The position numbers and the translations under genes are program-made. The notes under the pieces are model-generated. The model made no database searches. It saw only the letters and a program-made list of their open reading frames with translations, and was not told the DNA's origin. From Paludibaculum sp. (GTDB taxonomy: Bacteria > Acidobacteriota > Terriglobia > Bryobacterales > Bryobacteraceae), in NCBI GenBank assembly GCA_029973955.1, contig JARKQJ010000070.1, positions 1 to 55,378 on the forward strand: DNA of 55,378 bases. The letters are read 5' to 3'. Within the stretch, counting starts at the first letter, position 1, and every line of letters starts with the position of its first letter. Of the stretch, positions 11,262 through 20,377 are shown one piece after another.

Positions 11262-13094
11262 TTACTGGTTCTGCCTGATCAGGTCCGCGATGGCGGAAGT
11301 GAAGGCGGTGACGAAGCCGTAGCCTCCAGTGATCAGGTTCTCTTCGGTTTGGAAGTCCTCCCAGATGTCGGGGTAGACACCGGTGTTTTCCACGTGGTTG
11401 GCAGCGGGGAAGCCGGGGTTGGTCAGCCACTTGGCCCGGGTGAACAGGCTGCGGGTGGCGCGAGTCATGCCCATGCCGTAGGCGCCGACATTGTAAGAGG
11501 CGGGGTTGCCGCCGCCACCGGCGGTGCGCGTGCCGAAGATGGTGGCGCGGCCGGTGTCCTGCAGCATGGCGGAGAAGCCTTCCGCGGCGGAGAGGGTGAA
11601 TTCGTTGGTCAGCACCAGGATGGGGTGCGGATAGGGAGAGACGGGCGTGATGCCGTCGTAGTTGACTGTGCAGATGGGCAGGTCGCCGGTGCTGCCGCGC
11701 ATTTCAAGCCGGGCGCGCTCGACGTCGGCGAGGTAGGCGGTGTATAGGTCGATCACCCACTGCTCCGCTCTGGCCGCCTTGGCGGCGGTCAGGTTCGCCG
11801 AGAAGACCTGCGTCCAGAATTCGGTGGCGCGGATCTCATAGGTGACGCCGCGGAACGGCTTGGTCTGGAGCAGGCGGTTGATTGTCTCGACATAGCAGAG
11901 CGAGCCGCCGCCGTTGTGCATGACGTCGAGGACCAGGCCACGCGTGTTCGCCGCCATATAGGCGAGTTCGCTTTGCAACTGCGCCAGGGCGAGGGTCTGG
12001 TTCGTGGGCGACATGGTCCACAGGCGGATGAAGCCGACGCGGTAGCCGTTCTGCGGGAAAGTGCCGCTGACGATCTGGTCAGTGGACGAGCCGCCGAGGC
12101 GCAGGACGAAGCCGGAAGGGAAGTCGAACACCGGCGCGCGGAAGCCGTAAGCGGCGGTTCCGAGCGTGGCACCGATGCCTTCTCCGCGGGAGAGGTCTTC
12201 GAGGGTCTGCAGATAAGGCGGCAGGTACTTCACTTCGCGCTCGGGCTCGGGGCCGCTGTAGATGCCGGAGGGGTTGGTGGGTTCGTCGAGATCAACACGA
12301 ACGGGACCCTTGGCGCGGCGGGCGGCGGGGCGAGTGGCGGCGCGGCCGCGGGCCGAAGCCACTGAATTCATGCTCGGGCTGGGCACCGGGCCCACCGTGA
12401 GCAGCGGCGTGCCGGTCTTCGTCCAGGGGATCTCATAGGTGCCCAGCGACCCATCGTAGCCGCGAATGACGACGGTGGATTTGTCCGGAGTGAGGGCGGC
12501 GAAGGGATAGAGCGTCTGCGGGCGGTAGGTGATCTTGTCCGCGGCGAGGCGGCGGGCGGTGACGTCGTTGCCGGAACCGTCGGCGGAGTAGGGGATGAGC
12601 TCTTCGATCCAGTCCGAAACCGGCTTTCCGTCCACCGAAACCACTTCATCGCCGAAGAAGATGGGGAAGCGGGCAAACGGCAGCACCGAGCGGTCTACAT
12701 ATTCAATGAGCACCTTGTTGTCGTAGATATCGACGTACAGGGGCATCTCGGCGACGAAGTCCGTAGGAAGCCAGAACTCATCGTGGCTGTCGCGGAGCGC
12801 GGCGACGTAGCGGACGCAGATGTCGTAGAACTCCAGGTCGTTCTTGGTGGCCCTGACTTTCTCAATCCAGGGTTTGAGGTCGAGGAGGTTATACCCAAAT
12901 GTGGACAATTTCCACTCGTGAGGTTTGTAGTTCTTTGCGTAGATGGCGGCTAAGTGCTGGAAATCAGCCAGCTTCTGGTCCATGGTGAGTTGAGCGGCGG
13001 CCGGTTGAATGAGGAGGGCGCCCAAGACCAGGAGAAAAGCCAGGGTTCTCAGAGAGATGTGTCGCCTGAGGAGGGGGAGAATTGGCGCAAACAT
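11262..13094 (-). CDS. S41-family peptidase (C-terminal processing/tricorn-like)
   Basis: 610 residues with an N-terminal signal peptide ending near QPAAAQL. The S41 core is in the C-terminal half: RGLVLDVMHNGGGSLCYV corresponds to the conserved D-x-R-x-N-x-G-G strand, and LTNEFTLSAAEGFSAML contains the catalytic serine of the SAAEG motif near residue 500, followed by GTRTAGGGGN. A PDZ-like segment is suggested by FFGDEVVSVDGKPVSDWI around residue 150. The usual arginine of the DxRxN motif is replaced by His/Met (DVMHNGGG). It acts outside the cytoplasm, and its substrate is unknown. It follows the sulfatase gene on the same strand. Confidence 0.85.
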   Translation of the reverse strand: MFAPILPLLRRHISLRTLAFLLVLGALLIQPAAAQLTMDQKLADFQHLAAIYAKNYKPHEWKLSTFGYNLLDLKPWIEKVRATKNDLEFYDICVRYVAALRDSHDEFWLPTDFVAEMPLYVDIYDNKVLIEYVDRSVLPFARFPIFFGDEVVSVDGKPVSDWIEELIPYSADGSGNDVTARRLAADKITYRPQTLYPFAALTPDKSTVVIRGYDGSLGTYEIPWTKTGTPLLTVGPVPSPSMNSVASARGRAATRPAARRAKGPVRVDLDEPTNPSGIYSGPEPEREVKYLPPYLQTLEDLSRGEGIGATLGTAAYGFRAPVFDFPSGFVLRLGGSSTDQIVSGTFPQNGYRVGFIRLWTMSPTNQTLALAQLQSELAYMAANTRGLVLDVMHNGGGSLCYVETINRLLQTKPFRGVTYEIRATEFWTQVFSANLTAAKAARAEQWVIDLYTAYLADVERARLEMRGSTGDLPICTVNYDGITPVSPYPHPILVLTNEFTLSAAEGFSAMLQDTGRATIFGTRTAGGGGNPASYNVGAYGMGMTRATRSLFTRAKWLTNPGFPAANHVENTGVYPDIWEDFQTEENLITGGYGFVTAFTSAIADLIRQNQ

Positions 13095-13151
13095 GGCACC
13101 ACCATATCACTTCTTCTCTGGATGCGCGCAACAATTTCCGACAAATACGGC

Positions 13152-14516
13152 TTATTGATAGAACTGGCGGCGATGCTCCTCGGCGAAAGCCCGCAGGCGC
13201 GTGGCGATGTCGGGGTGGCTTTCCAGCACATTGGTGGTTTCGAACGGATCGTTCTCCATGTCGAAGAGGCTGAGGCCGATCCTGGCCTGGCCATACTTGC
13301 CGGCGGAGCCGTCGTGGCCGGCCTGCAGCAGGATCCGGTATGAGTGCGGCAGATGGAGTTTCCACTTACCGTCGGCGGTGATGACGCCTTCGAAGTTCGG
13401 CCCCGTGGAGAAGGGGTAGTATTCGTGCGGATTGGCCGCGTCTTTCCGGCCCGAGATGAGGTCCCAGACGTTGAGGCCGTCGATGGGGTTCCTGGGTGGA
13501 GCGGCGCCGGCGAGGCTGGAGAAGGTGGGCAAGGTGTCCACGGAGCACCAGCACCGGGACGAGACGCTGCCGGCTTTGATGCGGTGGGGATAGCGGAGGA
13601 TGCAGGCGCTGCGCGTACCGCCGTCGAAGCCGGTGCCCTTGGCTTCGCGGTACGGCGTGCGTCCGGAGTGATTGCCGTAGGAGGTCCAGGGGCCGTTGTC
13701 GGAGGTGAACATGACGACGGTGTCTTTCTCCACTCCGGTCTTGCGGAGCGCGCCCATGATCTCTCCGACCGACCAGTCGATCTCCATCATGACGTCGGCA
13801 TAGAGGCCCTGGCCGGACTTGCCGCGGAAGCGGTCGCCCGCGAACAGCGGCACGTGCGGCATGGAGTGCGGCACGTAGAGGAAGAACGGATCCCGGCCGC
13901 GGCGCTGGATGAAGTCCACGGCGTGCTCGGTGTACCACTGGGTGAGGTGCGCCTGGTGCGCCGGCGTGACGCGCTCGATGGTGATCTTGCCGTTGTCCCA
14001 GAATTGCAGTGGAGTGTTGGCGTAACTTTGCGGGCTTTCCGGATGAAACTCCCACATGTCGTTGGAGTACATGAGACCGCAGGATTCGTCGAAGCCGCGC
14101 GCGGGCGGGCGCGTGTCCTCCTGGTCGCCGATGTGCCACTTGCCGTAGACGGCGGTCTTGTAGCCGGCCGCTTGAAACACCTGGCCCATGGTGGCGTAGG
14201 AGGGATCGAGGCCGCGGGCGCGCGGCGGGTGGGCGCCGAACATTTTGGTGCGGCCGGGATAGCAACCGGTGAGCAGGGAGGCGCGGGAGGCCGAGCAGAT
14301 GGCCTGCGGCACGTAGAAGTTGGTGAAGCGGCAGCCCTGCGAGGCTAGTTTCTGAACGTTGGGCGTGGGGTAGGCGGGATTGCCGAAGGGGTGGAAGTCG
14401 GCGTAGCCGGAGTCGTCGAGGAAGATGACCACGAAGTTGGGGCGCCGTTGCGGCTTGGCGGCGGCGGCCAGGGTGGAGGCGGCGGCCGTGAGGAAGTGGC
14501 GGCGGGTCGGTTGCAT
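13152..14516 (-). CDS. Sulfatase (type I, formylglycine-dependent), Tat-exported
   Basis: 454 residues. The enzyme would hydrolyse sulfate esters in the periplasm. The N-terminus TRRHFLTAAAS is a twin-arginine signal. Metal ligands D34/D35 are in FVVIFLDDSGYAD. The maturation motif is C74-S-A-S-R78 within AICSASRASLLTG, where C74 is the residue converted to formylglycine. GTKxxYGKWH-like GYKTAVYGKWHIGDQ and the metal-site block VVMFTSDNGPW complete the family pattern. The Ala in C-x-A-x-R differs from the CTPSR of the second sulfatase in this window. The substrate is unknown. It is 12 bases upstream of nothing else on its strand except the following S41 gene. Confidence 0.95.
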   Translation of the reverse strand: MQPTRRHFLTAAASTLAAAAKPQRRPNFVVIFLDDSGYADFHPFGNPAYPTPNVQKLASQGCRFTNFYVPQAICSASRASLLTGCYPGRTKMFGAHPPRARGLDPSYATMGQVFQAAGYKTAVYGKWHIGDQEDTRPPARGFDESCGLMYSNDMWEFHPESPQSYANTPLQFWDNGKITIERVTPAHQAHLTQWYTEHAVDFIQRRGRDPFFLYVPHSMPHVPLFAGDRFRGKSGQGLYADVMMEIDWSVGEIMGALRKTGVEKDTVVMFTSDNGPWTSYGNHSGRTPYREAKGTGFDGGTRSACILRYPHRIKAGSVSSRCWCSVDTLPTFSSLAGAAPPRNPIDGLNVWDLISGRKDAANPHEYYPFSTGPNFEGVITADGKWKLHLPHSYRILLQAGHDGSAGKYGQARIGLSLFDMENDPFETTNVLESHPDIATRLRAFAEEHRRQFYQ

Positions 14517-14528
14517 ATCGGAGTGCCT

Positions 14529-15920
14529 TTATCGTACGGCAGGGGACCACGTGTAGGCGGAGCGCCCGTCCGGCGTGCGGAAGTCGAAGGTGATGGTGGG
14601 CGAAGCGGCGTTGGGTTGGACGGTAACCAGAAGGAAGCCGCCTTGCACTGCGTGGAATTTGTGGTAACTGGGATCGAGGCCAGGCGAGCCGCCGGCGTGT
14701 TCGTTGGAAGCGGGGCCGCAGGAGAACTCGTGGAGGCCGGTGGCGGGATCGACGGAGTGGTACTGCCAGTGGCGGTCGCCCGTAGCGATGAAGAGATTGG
14801 CGGGTTTCAAGGCGCCAGCCCACTGGCGCATTTCAGCGCCCTCGGTGGCGAAGGCGGGGTTGGCGTAATTGTCGCCCTTGGTGGCGCGGTCGGGGCCGAC
14901 CCAGGGCGTTTCTGAGACGATGACGCGGAAGCGGGCATCGCTCTTCTCCACCGATTCCTTGAGCCAGCGCTTCTGCAGCGCCCCGAGGATTGTCTTCTCG
15001 GGGCCGTCGGGCGCGTTGTTGGGAGAACGGAAGTCGCGGCCCTCCGGCAGCCAGATCTCCAGCAGACTGCCCCAGCGGAAACCGCGGTTGGTCTGGCCGG
15101 CGAGGGGCGCCTGTTCGAGGAAGACCTGCTGGCCTTGGGCGAAGGTCATGGGCCGCATCCAATCGGGATCCAGGCCGGGCCAACAGTCGTCGGAGAGCGT
15201 ATCGTGATCGTCTTTCTCCCAATAGATGGGCACCTCGGCGGCGAGCGCGAGGAAACGGGGCAGGGAGAACATGCGCTGCCAGTGGTAGCGGGCGATGTCG
15301 ATGGAGACGGCGCGCGGGGGTTCGTTGTCGTAATAGACGTTATCGCCGGTGAAAACGATGAAGTCGGGTTTGGCGGCGCGCAAGGAGTCCCAGATGCGGA
15401 ATCCGTCGGGGTGGTCGAGGTCGCGGTACATCATACCGGTGACGACGGCGAATGTCACCGGCCGCGGTTTTTCCGGCAACGGCGCGGTGTGAAAGGAGCC
15501 CGCGGCGGACTTTGGCCGGCCCGTGATCTGGGCCGCGTAGTAATAGGTAGTTTCGGGCTTCAGGTGTGTGAGGGCGAAGTGGGCGGCGAAGTCGTTGGCG
15601 GCGGAGGTCGTGGTCCACGGCGTTTCGCGGGCGCCGGAGAGACTGGACTTGGTGGAGTAAATGATGCGCACTTGCGCGGCGCGCCCCGGGACGGCGCCCG
15701 GCAACTGCGACATGGGCACACCGGAGGGGGGCAGAGCGGCGCGCCCGCGGCGCTCCTCCCTGGGATAGACGCCCGGCACGCGGGCCGGGGCCTGAGATGT
15801 GCGCACACGAAGAATGGCGGAGGTAGGCGTGACTTCACCCACGCGGATACCCTCGGCGAGGAAGGCGTCCTGGGCGATCAGCGGGAGGGTGAAGGCGAGC
15901 AGTGAAACGAGGCGGGGCAT
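14529..15920 (-). CDS. PhoD-like alkaline phosphatase / metallophosphoesterase
   Basis: 463 residues with signal peptide MPRLVSLLAFTLPLIAQ. Family features are an N-terminal fibronectin-like domain and a metallophosphatase domain with FIVFTGDNVYYDN, IYWEKDDHDTLSDD and FIATGDRHWQYHS as metal-binding blocks. It probably cleaves phosphoesters in the periplasm. The frame stays open far upstream into the GH172 gene, but that part reads the GH172 sequence out of frame; the ATG at 15920 gives a clean signal peptide. A roughly 35-residue Pro/Arg-rich stretch after residue 40 interrupts the N-terminal domain. It is followed after 12 bases by the sulfatase start. Confidence 0.85.
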   Translation of the reverse strand: MPRLVSLLAFTLPLIAQDAFLAEGIRVGEVTPTSAILRVRTSQAPARVPGVYPREERRGRAALPPSGVPMSQLPGAVPGRAAQVRIIYSTKSSLSGARETPWTTTSAANDFAAHFALTHLKPETTYYYAAQITGRPKSAAGSFHTAPLPEKPRPVTFAVVTGMMYRDLDHPDGFRIWDSLRAAKPDFIVFTGDNVYYDNEPPRAVSIDIARYHWQRMFSLPRFLALAAEVPIYWEKDDHDTLSDDCWPGLDPDWMRPMTFAQGQQVFLEQAPLAGQTNRGFRWGSLLEIWLPEGRDFRSPNNAPDGPEKTILGALQKRWLKESVEKSDARFRVIVSETPWVGPDRATKGDNYANPAFATEGAEMRQWAGALKPANLFIATGDRHWQYHSVDPATGLHEFSCGPASNEHAGGSPGLDPSYHKFHAVQGGFLLVTVQPNAASPTITFDFRTPDGRSAYTWSPAVR

Positions 15921-15955
15921 GGATGACGAAAGCCTGTTGCGATCCACCCATGGTA

Positions 15956-15985
15956 GCGCCGCCCCAGCCCGCGCCGGGGCGGCGC
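15956..15985. terminator. GC-rich hairpin between GH172 and PhoD-like genes
   Basis: Ten-base arms GCGCCGCCCC (15956-15965) and GGGGCGGCGC (15976-15985) enclose a 10-base loop. It sits just after the GH172 stop on the minus strand and before the PhoD-like start. It lacks a T-run, so it could be a weak terminator or a processing/attenuation structure. Confidence 0.4.
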
Positions 15986-15994
15986 CGCGAGGAT

Positions 15995-17128
15995 TTAGTG
16001 CACCGCCAGGTTGTCGCGCGAGGGCAGGGCGGGGAAGGGGTTGTGCGGCTCCACCTGATACCAGAAGGCGGTGGAGGCGATATCGTCGGTGAGCGGAAGA
16101 TACTTGCCGTTGTACTTCCAGCCCAGCGCCTGGATGGTGACGCGCAGGTCTTTCTCGAAGCGCACCGGGTCCGTAATATGCCAGCGGTAGAGGCCGAAGC
16201 GCTGCTGTGACTGGTACAACCCGTCGGGCTTGATCACCTGCGCCAGGCCCGTATAGGGCGTGGTGAAGGTCTCGTACTGGTGCTTCTCCTGGTTCTCGAA
16301 GTTGTAAGAGCCGCAGAAGTAATCCTCCGTGCCGGTGCCGGCGATGGTGGGGAACTGCTTGTCGCCGTCCATGTAGAACTTGATCTCGCCTTCGCCCCAC
16401 CAGCCGTTGTTGTGTACGCCCCAGGCCATGTAGGTGCCCACGTACTGCCCGCGGCCCTGCACGCCGTCCAGGATGGTGTAGACCTCTTTGAACGGCAGCG
16501 GATTGGTGCGGCGGAACTGCGCGTGGAAGTAAGCGGCGTCGGCCGGTACCGCGGCCAGCGTGTAGTCGATCTGGTAGTAGATGGTCATCGGCTTGTCGGC
16601 CAGGTTCTGCAGCGTCAGTTTGGCCTTCTTGCGGAAGGGCATGGGCCAGTAAGAGTTGAAGGCGCTGCCTGGATTCACGCACACGGCGAGCGAATTGATG
16701 GGCGCGTACTTGCCCCAGCCCATGGCGAAGAAGTCGCCCACGGGCACTTCCACGGAGGGGGTGGTCTCCTCATCCCAGTACATGCGCAGGATGGAGAAGC
16801 GCCAGTTGCCGGTGGGGGTCATCCAGATGTGCTGAATGGCGCCGGGGCCGTCGATCTCGCCGAGCGTGAGCGTCGTGCCCGGCTGCACCACGATGTAGGG
16901 ATTGACCTTCCAGCCCTGGCCCAGTTCCGCGGCGGCGTTGGATGCGGAGCCCTTCTCCGCCATCGCGCCCTTGCCCGGCTCGCCCGTCAGGTTTTCCGGG
17001 CTGATCGAACGCGTCTTTGCCGGGGCCGTCCGGTAGATGGTGCCCAGCGAATTCGTCAATCCGGAGAACGGGCCGTCCTGTGCTGAAAGGCCTGCCGCGA
17101 AGACGAGGCAGAAGGCTAGCGTACGCAT
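15995..17128 (-). CDS. GH172 (DUF2961) glycoside hydrolase family protein
   Basis: 377 residues with signal peptide MRTLAFCLVFAAGLSAQ. The ATG at 17128 is chosen over one at 17149 because AGGAG lies seven bases upstream. Diagnostic DUF2961 segments are PGAIQHIWMT, LRMYWDEETTPSVEVPVGDF, FNSYWPMPFRKKAKLTL, YYQIDYT, WWGEGEIKFYMDGD and GTGTEDYFCGSYNF. Characterised GH172 members act on fructose- or arabinose-containing glycans as beta-jelly-roll oligomers. The Glu/Asp residues in GEGEIK and GTGTEDY sit where the family active site is. It is exported, with a divergent M16 gene 84 bases away. Confidence 0.92.
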   Translation of the reverse strand: MRTLAFCLVFAAGLSAQDGPFSGLTNSLGTIYRTAPAKTRSISPENLTGEPGKGAMAEKGSASNAAAELGQGWKVNPYIVVQPGTTLTLGEIDGPGAIQHIWMTPTGNWRFSILRMYWDEETTPSVEVPVGDFFAMGWGKYAPINSLAVCVNPGSAFNSYWPMPFRKKAKLTLQNLADKPMTIYYQIDYTLAAVPADAAYFHAQFRRTNPLPFKEVYTILDGVQGRGQYVGTYMAWGVHNNGWWGEGEIKFYMDGDKQFPTIAGTGTEDYFCGSYNFENQEKHQYETFTTPYTGLAQVIKPDGLYQSQQRFGLYRWHITDPVRFEKDLRVTIQALGWKYNGKYLPLTDDIASTAFWYQVEPHNPFPALPSRDNLAVH

Positions 17129-17212
17129 GAAGTTGCTCCTTGTAAACACTCGGTGGCTCCGATTTTATTGCAAGGTGGGGGTATGCGACAATGCGGCTCG
17201 GGAGAATCCCTC

Positions 17213-18580
17213 GTGAGAAAGATCACATTTCCGCTGATTGCGCTGGCACTGTGCGCGGCGGCCGGGCTGGCGGCTCAAACTGCCGCGCCTTTCCGCGTGC
17301 CGGTGACGTATTACAAGCTGAACAACGGGCTCCGCGTCGCGCTGTCGCGCGACACCACCGCGCCGGTGGCCGTGGTGGCCGTCTACTACAACATCGGGTT
17401 CCGCATCGAGCCCAAAGACCGCACGGGCTTCGCCCACCTCTTCGAACACATGATGTTCCAGGGATCGAAGAACCTCGGCAAGATGGAGATGATCAAGCTG
17501 GTGGAGACCAACGGCGGCGTGCTGAACGGCTCCACGCGCTTCGACTTCACCAACTACTTCGAGGTGGTCCCCTCGCACAAGCTCGAGACCATGTTGTGGG
17601 CGGAGGCGGATCGCATGAAGGGCCTGGCCATCGACGAATCGAACCTCAAGAACCAGCAGGGCGTGGTGAGCAACGAGGTGAAGGTGAACGTGCTCAACCA
17701 GCCTTACGGCGGCTTCCCGTGGCTCGACATGCCGCAGTACGCCAACAAGAACTGGTACAACGCCCACAACTTCTACGGCGACCTCAAGGACATTGAAAAT
17801 GCCACGCTGGCCGACGTGAAGTCGTTCTTCCAGCGCTATTACGCACCCAATAACGCCGCTCTGGCCATCGTCGGCGATTTCGACGAAGCCCAGGCCAAAC
17901 AGTGGGTGGAGAAGTACTTCGGCGGCATCGCCGCGCAGCCGCAGGGCCCCAAGCCGGATCTGGCCGAGCCGCGGCAGGAGCAGGAGCAGATCTTCTCGCG
18001 CGTCGACAAACTGGCCAAAAAACCGGCCATCGGCTTCGCCTATCACATGCCGGAGCGAGGTACGCCGGAACACTTCGCCTTTGTGCTGCTGGACCAGATC
18101 CTGCTGCAGGGCGACGACGGCCTCCTGAACCAGGAACTGGTGAAAAAACGCGGCTACACCGACAACGTGGAAGGCGGCATCAATCTGCTGGGCGATGCCT
18201 TCGACTACAACGGGCCCATGCTGTGGATCGCCAACCTGATCCACGACCAGAGCGTGAAGCCCGAAGAGATCTCCGCCGCCGTGGACAAGGTGGTGGCGCA
18301 GGTGCAGGCTGAGCCGCTGCCGCAGGCCGCGCTCGACCGCGCGCTGGTGAAGTTCCGCGCCCGCTTCTACGACGGCCTCACGCAATACGGCGGCGTGGGC
18401 AAGGCGAATTCCCTGGCCTGCTTCGCGCTGTTTGAAGACAACCCCGCGCTCATCAACGAAATTGAGCCCGGCTTGCGGAAAGTGACGCCGCAACTGGTGC
18501 AGAAGGTGGCCCGCGAGTACTTGCGCCGCACCAACCGCACCATTCTGAAGATCACCGTGGAAGGAGGGCAGGGCAAATGA
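17213..18580 (+). CDS. M16 zinc peptidase, catalytic member
   Basis: 455 residues from the GTG at 17213, which has GGGAGA upstream and gives the signal peptide RKITFPLIALALCAAAGLAAQ. The inverted zinc motif H75-x-x-E78-H79 is intact (GFAHLFEHMMFQGS), and the later glutamate ligand lies in VVSNEVKVN. Both M16 halves are present, including YYAPNNAALAIVGDFD. It is a periplasmic or outer-membrane-facing metallopeptidase, and M16 enzymes commonly work as pairs. The stop overlaps the start of the next gene (ATGA at 18577-18580), indicating stoichiometric production with its partner. Confidence 0.93.
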   Translation: MRKITFPLIALALCAAAGLAAQTAAPFRVPVTYYKLNNGLRVALSRDTTAPVAVVAVYYNIGFRIEPKDRTGFAHLFEHMMFQGSKNLGKMEMIKLVETNGGVLNGSTRFDFTNYFEVVPSHKLETMLWAEADRMKGLAIDESNLKNQQGVVSNEVKVNVLNQPYGGFPWLDMPQYANKNWYNAHNFYGDLKDIENATLADVKSFFQRYYAPNNAALAIVGDFDEAQAKQWVEKYFGGIAAQPQGPKPDLAEPRQEQEQIFSRVDKLAKKPAIGFAYHMPERGTPEHFAFVLLDQILLQGDDGLLNQELVKKRGYTDNVEGGINLLGDAFDYNGPMLWIANLIHDQSVKPEEISAAVDKVVAQVQAEPLPQAALDRALVKFRARFYDGLTQYGGVGKANSLACFALFEDNPALINEIEPGLRKVTPQLVQKVAREYLRRTNRTILKITVEGGQGK

Positions 18581-19947
18581 AATCCATCATCCTGACGTGT
18601 GCGGCTCTGGCGGTTTCGAGTATCGCCACGCATGGACAGAGTAAGGAAGCGCCTCCCGCCGGCGGAGCGCCGAAGCCCTTCACCGTGCCGGCGCGCGAGA
18701 GCTTCACGCTGAAGAACGGTATGAAGGTGAGCCTGGTGCCCTACGGCTCCACGCCCGTGGTGGCGTTGAGCGTGCGGCTCGGTTTCGGCAACGCCAACGA
18801 AAAGTCCACGGAGGTCTGGCTGGCCGACCTGCTGTGGTCGCTCATGAAAGAAGGCGCCGGCAGCCGCAATGGCGTGCAACTGGCCGAAGAGGCCGCTCGC
18901 ATGGGCGGCCAGCTTTCCTTGGGTGCAGGCGTGGACGAGTCGTCGGCCACTATTCAGGTGCTCAGCGAGTTTGCGCCTGATGCCGTGAAACTGCTGGCCG
19001 ATGTCCTCCAACGCCCCACCCTTCCGGCCTCCGAACTCGAACGCCTGCGGGCCGACATGCTGCGCCGCCTCGCCGTGCAGAAAGCCCAGCCCGATTCCAT
19101 CGCCGAGGAGGCCTTCGCCAAGGCCCTCTACGGCGATCATCCCTACGGACGCTACTTCCCCGAAGAGGCCCAGCTCAAGGCCTATACGCTGGAGCAGGTG
19201 AAGCGCTTCTACCAGGAAAACATGGGTGCTCGCCGCGCCCACCTTTACATCGTGGGGCGCTACCCCGCCGGCCTGAAACAAGCCATTACCACCGCCTTCG
19301 AGTCCTGGGAAGCTGGGCCCGCAGTGGTCCGCAACGTCCCGAAAACCACCCCGAAGAAGCAGTTCGTGCTGCTCGACAGACCGGGCGCCGAGCAGTCCAC
19401 TCTGCGCGTGGGCTTGCCCGTGGCCGCAGTGCCGAGCCACGCCGACTACATTCCCATGCTCGTCATGGATTCGATTCTCGGCGGCTCCTTCGGCTCCCGC
19501 ATCACCTCCAATATCCGCGAGGACAAGGGCTACACCTACTCGCCTTACAGCACCGTGCGCACGCGCTATCACACCGCCAGTTGGTGCCAGTCCGCCGATG
19601 TCACCACCAAGGTCACCGCCGAGTCGCTGAAAGAGATCTACGCCGAGATCGGCAAGCTGCGCAAAGAGGCGCCGGCCGAGCCGGAACTCCAGGGCATCAA
19701 GAACCTGATGTCGGGCGAGTTCGTGCTGCGCAACACCGCGCTATTCGGCATCATCAACCAGTTGTCCCGCGTGGACCTGCAGGGCCTGGGCGACGCTTAC
19801 CTCAATACCTACGTGCAAAAGGTGAACGCCGTGACGCGCGGCGACGTGCAGCGCATGGCCGAGACCTACATCGATCCCGGCAAGATGACCGTGGTGGTCG
19901 TGGGCGACAAGGCCGCCATCGATTCGACGCTCGCGCCGTACAAATAG
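18577..19947 (+). CDS. M16 peptidase-like protein, probable non-catalytic partner
   Basis: 456 residues with signal peptide (ILTCAALAVSSIATHGQ). It has the M16 architecture: FTLKNGMKVSLVPYGSTPVVALSVRL at the start, PYGRYFPEEAQLKAYTLEQV, FYQENMGARRAHLYIVGRY and IREDKGYTYSPYS. At the place of HxxEH it reads ADLLWSLMKEGAG, so the zinc ligands are missing. This fits the regulatory half of a bacterial M16 heterodimer, with the preceding gene as the active half. It is convergent with arsC, with only nine bases between the stops. Confidence 0.9.
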   Translation: MKSIILTCAALAVSSIATHGQSKEAPPAGGAPKPFTVPARESFTLKNGMKVSLVPYGSTPVVALSVRLGFGNANEKSTEVWLADLLWSLMKEGAGSRNGVQLAEEAARMGGQLSLGAGVDESSATIQVLSEFAPDAVKLLADVLQRPTLPASELERLRADMLRRLAVQKAQPDSIAEEAFAKALYGDHPYGRYFPEEAQLKAYTLEQVKRFYQENMGARRAHLYIVGRYPAGLKQAITTAFESWEAGPAVVRNVPKTTPKKQFVLLDRPGAEQSTLRVGLPVAAVPSHADYIPMLVMDSILGGSFGSRITSNIREDKGYTYSPYSTVRTRYHTASWCQSADVTTKVTAESLKEIYAEIGKLRKEAPAEPELQGIKNLMSGEFVLRNTALFGIINQLSRVDLQGLGDAYLNTYVQKVNAVTRGDVQRMAETYIDPGKMTVVVVGDKAAIDSTLAPYK

Positions 19948-19956
19948 CGGCCCCAT

Positions 19957-20373
19957 TCAACGCCGTGCGAAAGGATCGGCCGTTTGAAAATAGGCCGTGA
20001 TCTGATCGCGCACGCGGCGGAAGGCGTTCAGCCGCTCCTCCGCACCGCCCGGCGCGGCGGCCGGGTCTTCCAAGTTGTGGTGGATGCGGGTGCCCTGGCC
20101 GGGATAGACGGGGCAGACGTCGCGCGCGTGGTCGCACACAGTCAGCACGTAATCGAACGTCTGCCCTTTGAACTCGTCCACATGCTTTGACCGGTGCAAC
20201 GAGATGTCGATACCGGTCTCGCGCAACGCCTCCACCGCTTCGGGCCGCACACTTGCCGGCGCGGCGCCGGCGGAGCAGACCTCGAACCGGTCGCCTGCCA
20301 GATGGCGCAGGATCCCCTCCGCCATCTGGCTGCGCGCCGAGTTCGCCGTGCAGAGAATGAGGACTCTCTGCAC
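19957..20373 (-). CDS. arsC: Arsenate reductase, thioredoxin-coupled ArsC
   Basis: 138 residues of the low-molecular-weight phosphatase fold. It reduces As(V) to As(III) in the cytoplasm. The anion loop C8-TANSA-R14 is the CX5R motif; C80 and C87 (VLTVCDHARDVC) supply the cysteine relay. The spacing C8/C80/C87 equals that of the staphylococcal pI258 enzyme (10/82/89), which uses thioredoxin. It is last in arsR-arsM-arsC, starting four bases after the arsM stop. Confidence 0.95.
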   Translation of the reverse strand: MQRVLILCTANSARSQMAEGILRHLAGDRFEVCSAGAAPASVRPEAVEALRETGIDISLHRSKHVDEFKGQTFDYVLTVCDHARDVCPVYPGQGTRIHHNLEDPAAAPGGAEERLNAFRRVRDQITAYFQTADPFARR

Positions 20374-20377
20374 CGGA

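Noticed and set aside
15921..16682. Upstream extension of the PhoD-like gene
   Set aside because: It reads the GH172 gene out of frame; the ATG at 15920 starts a clean signal peptide.
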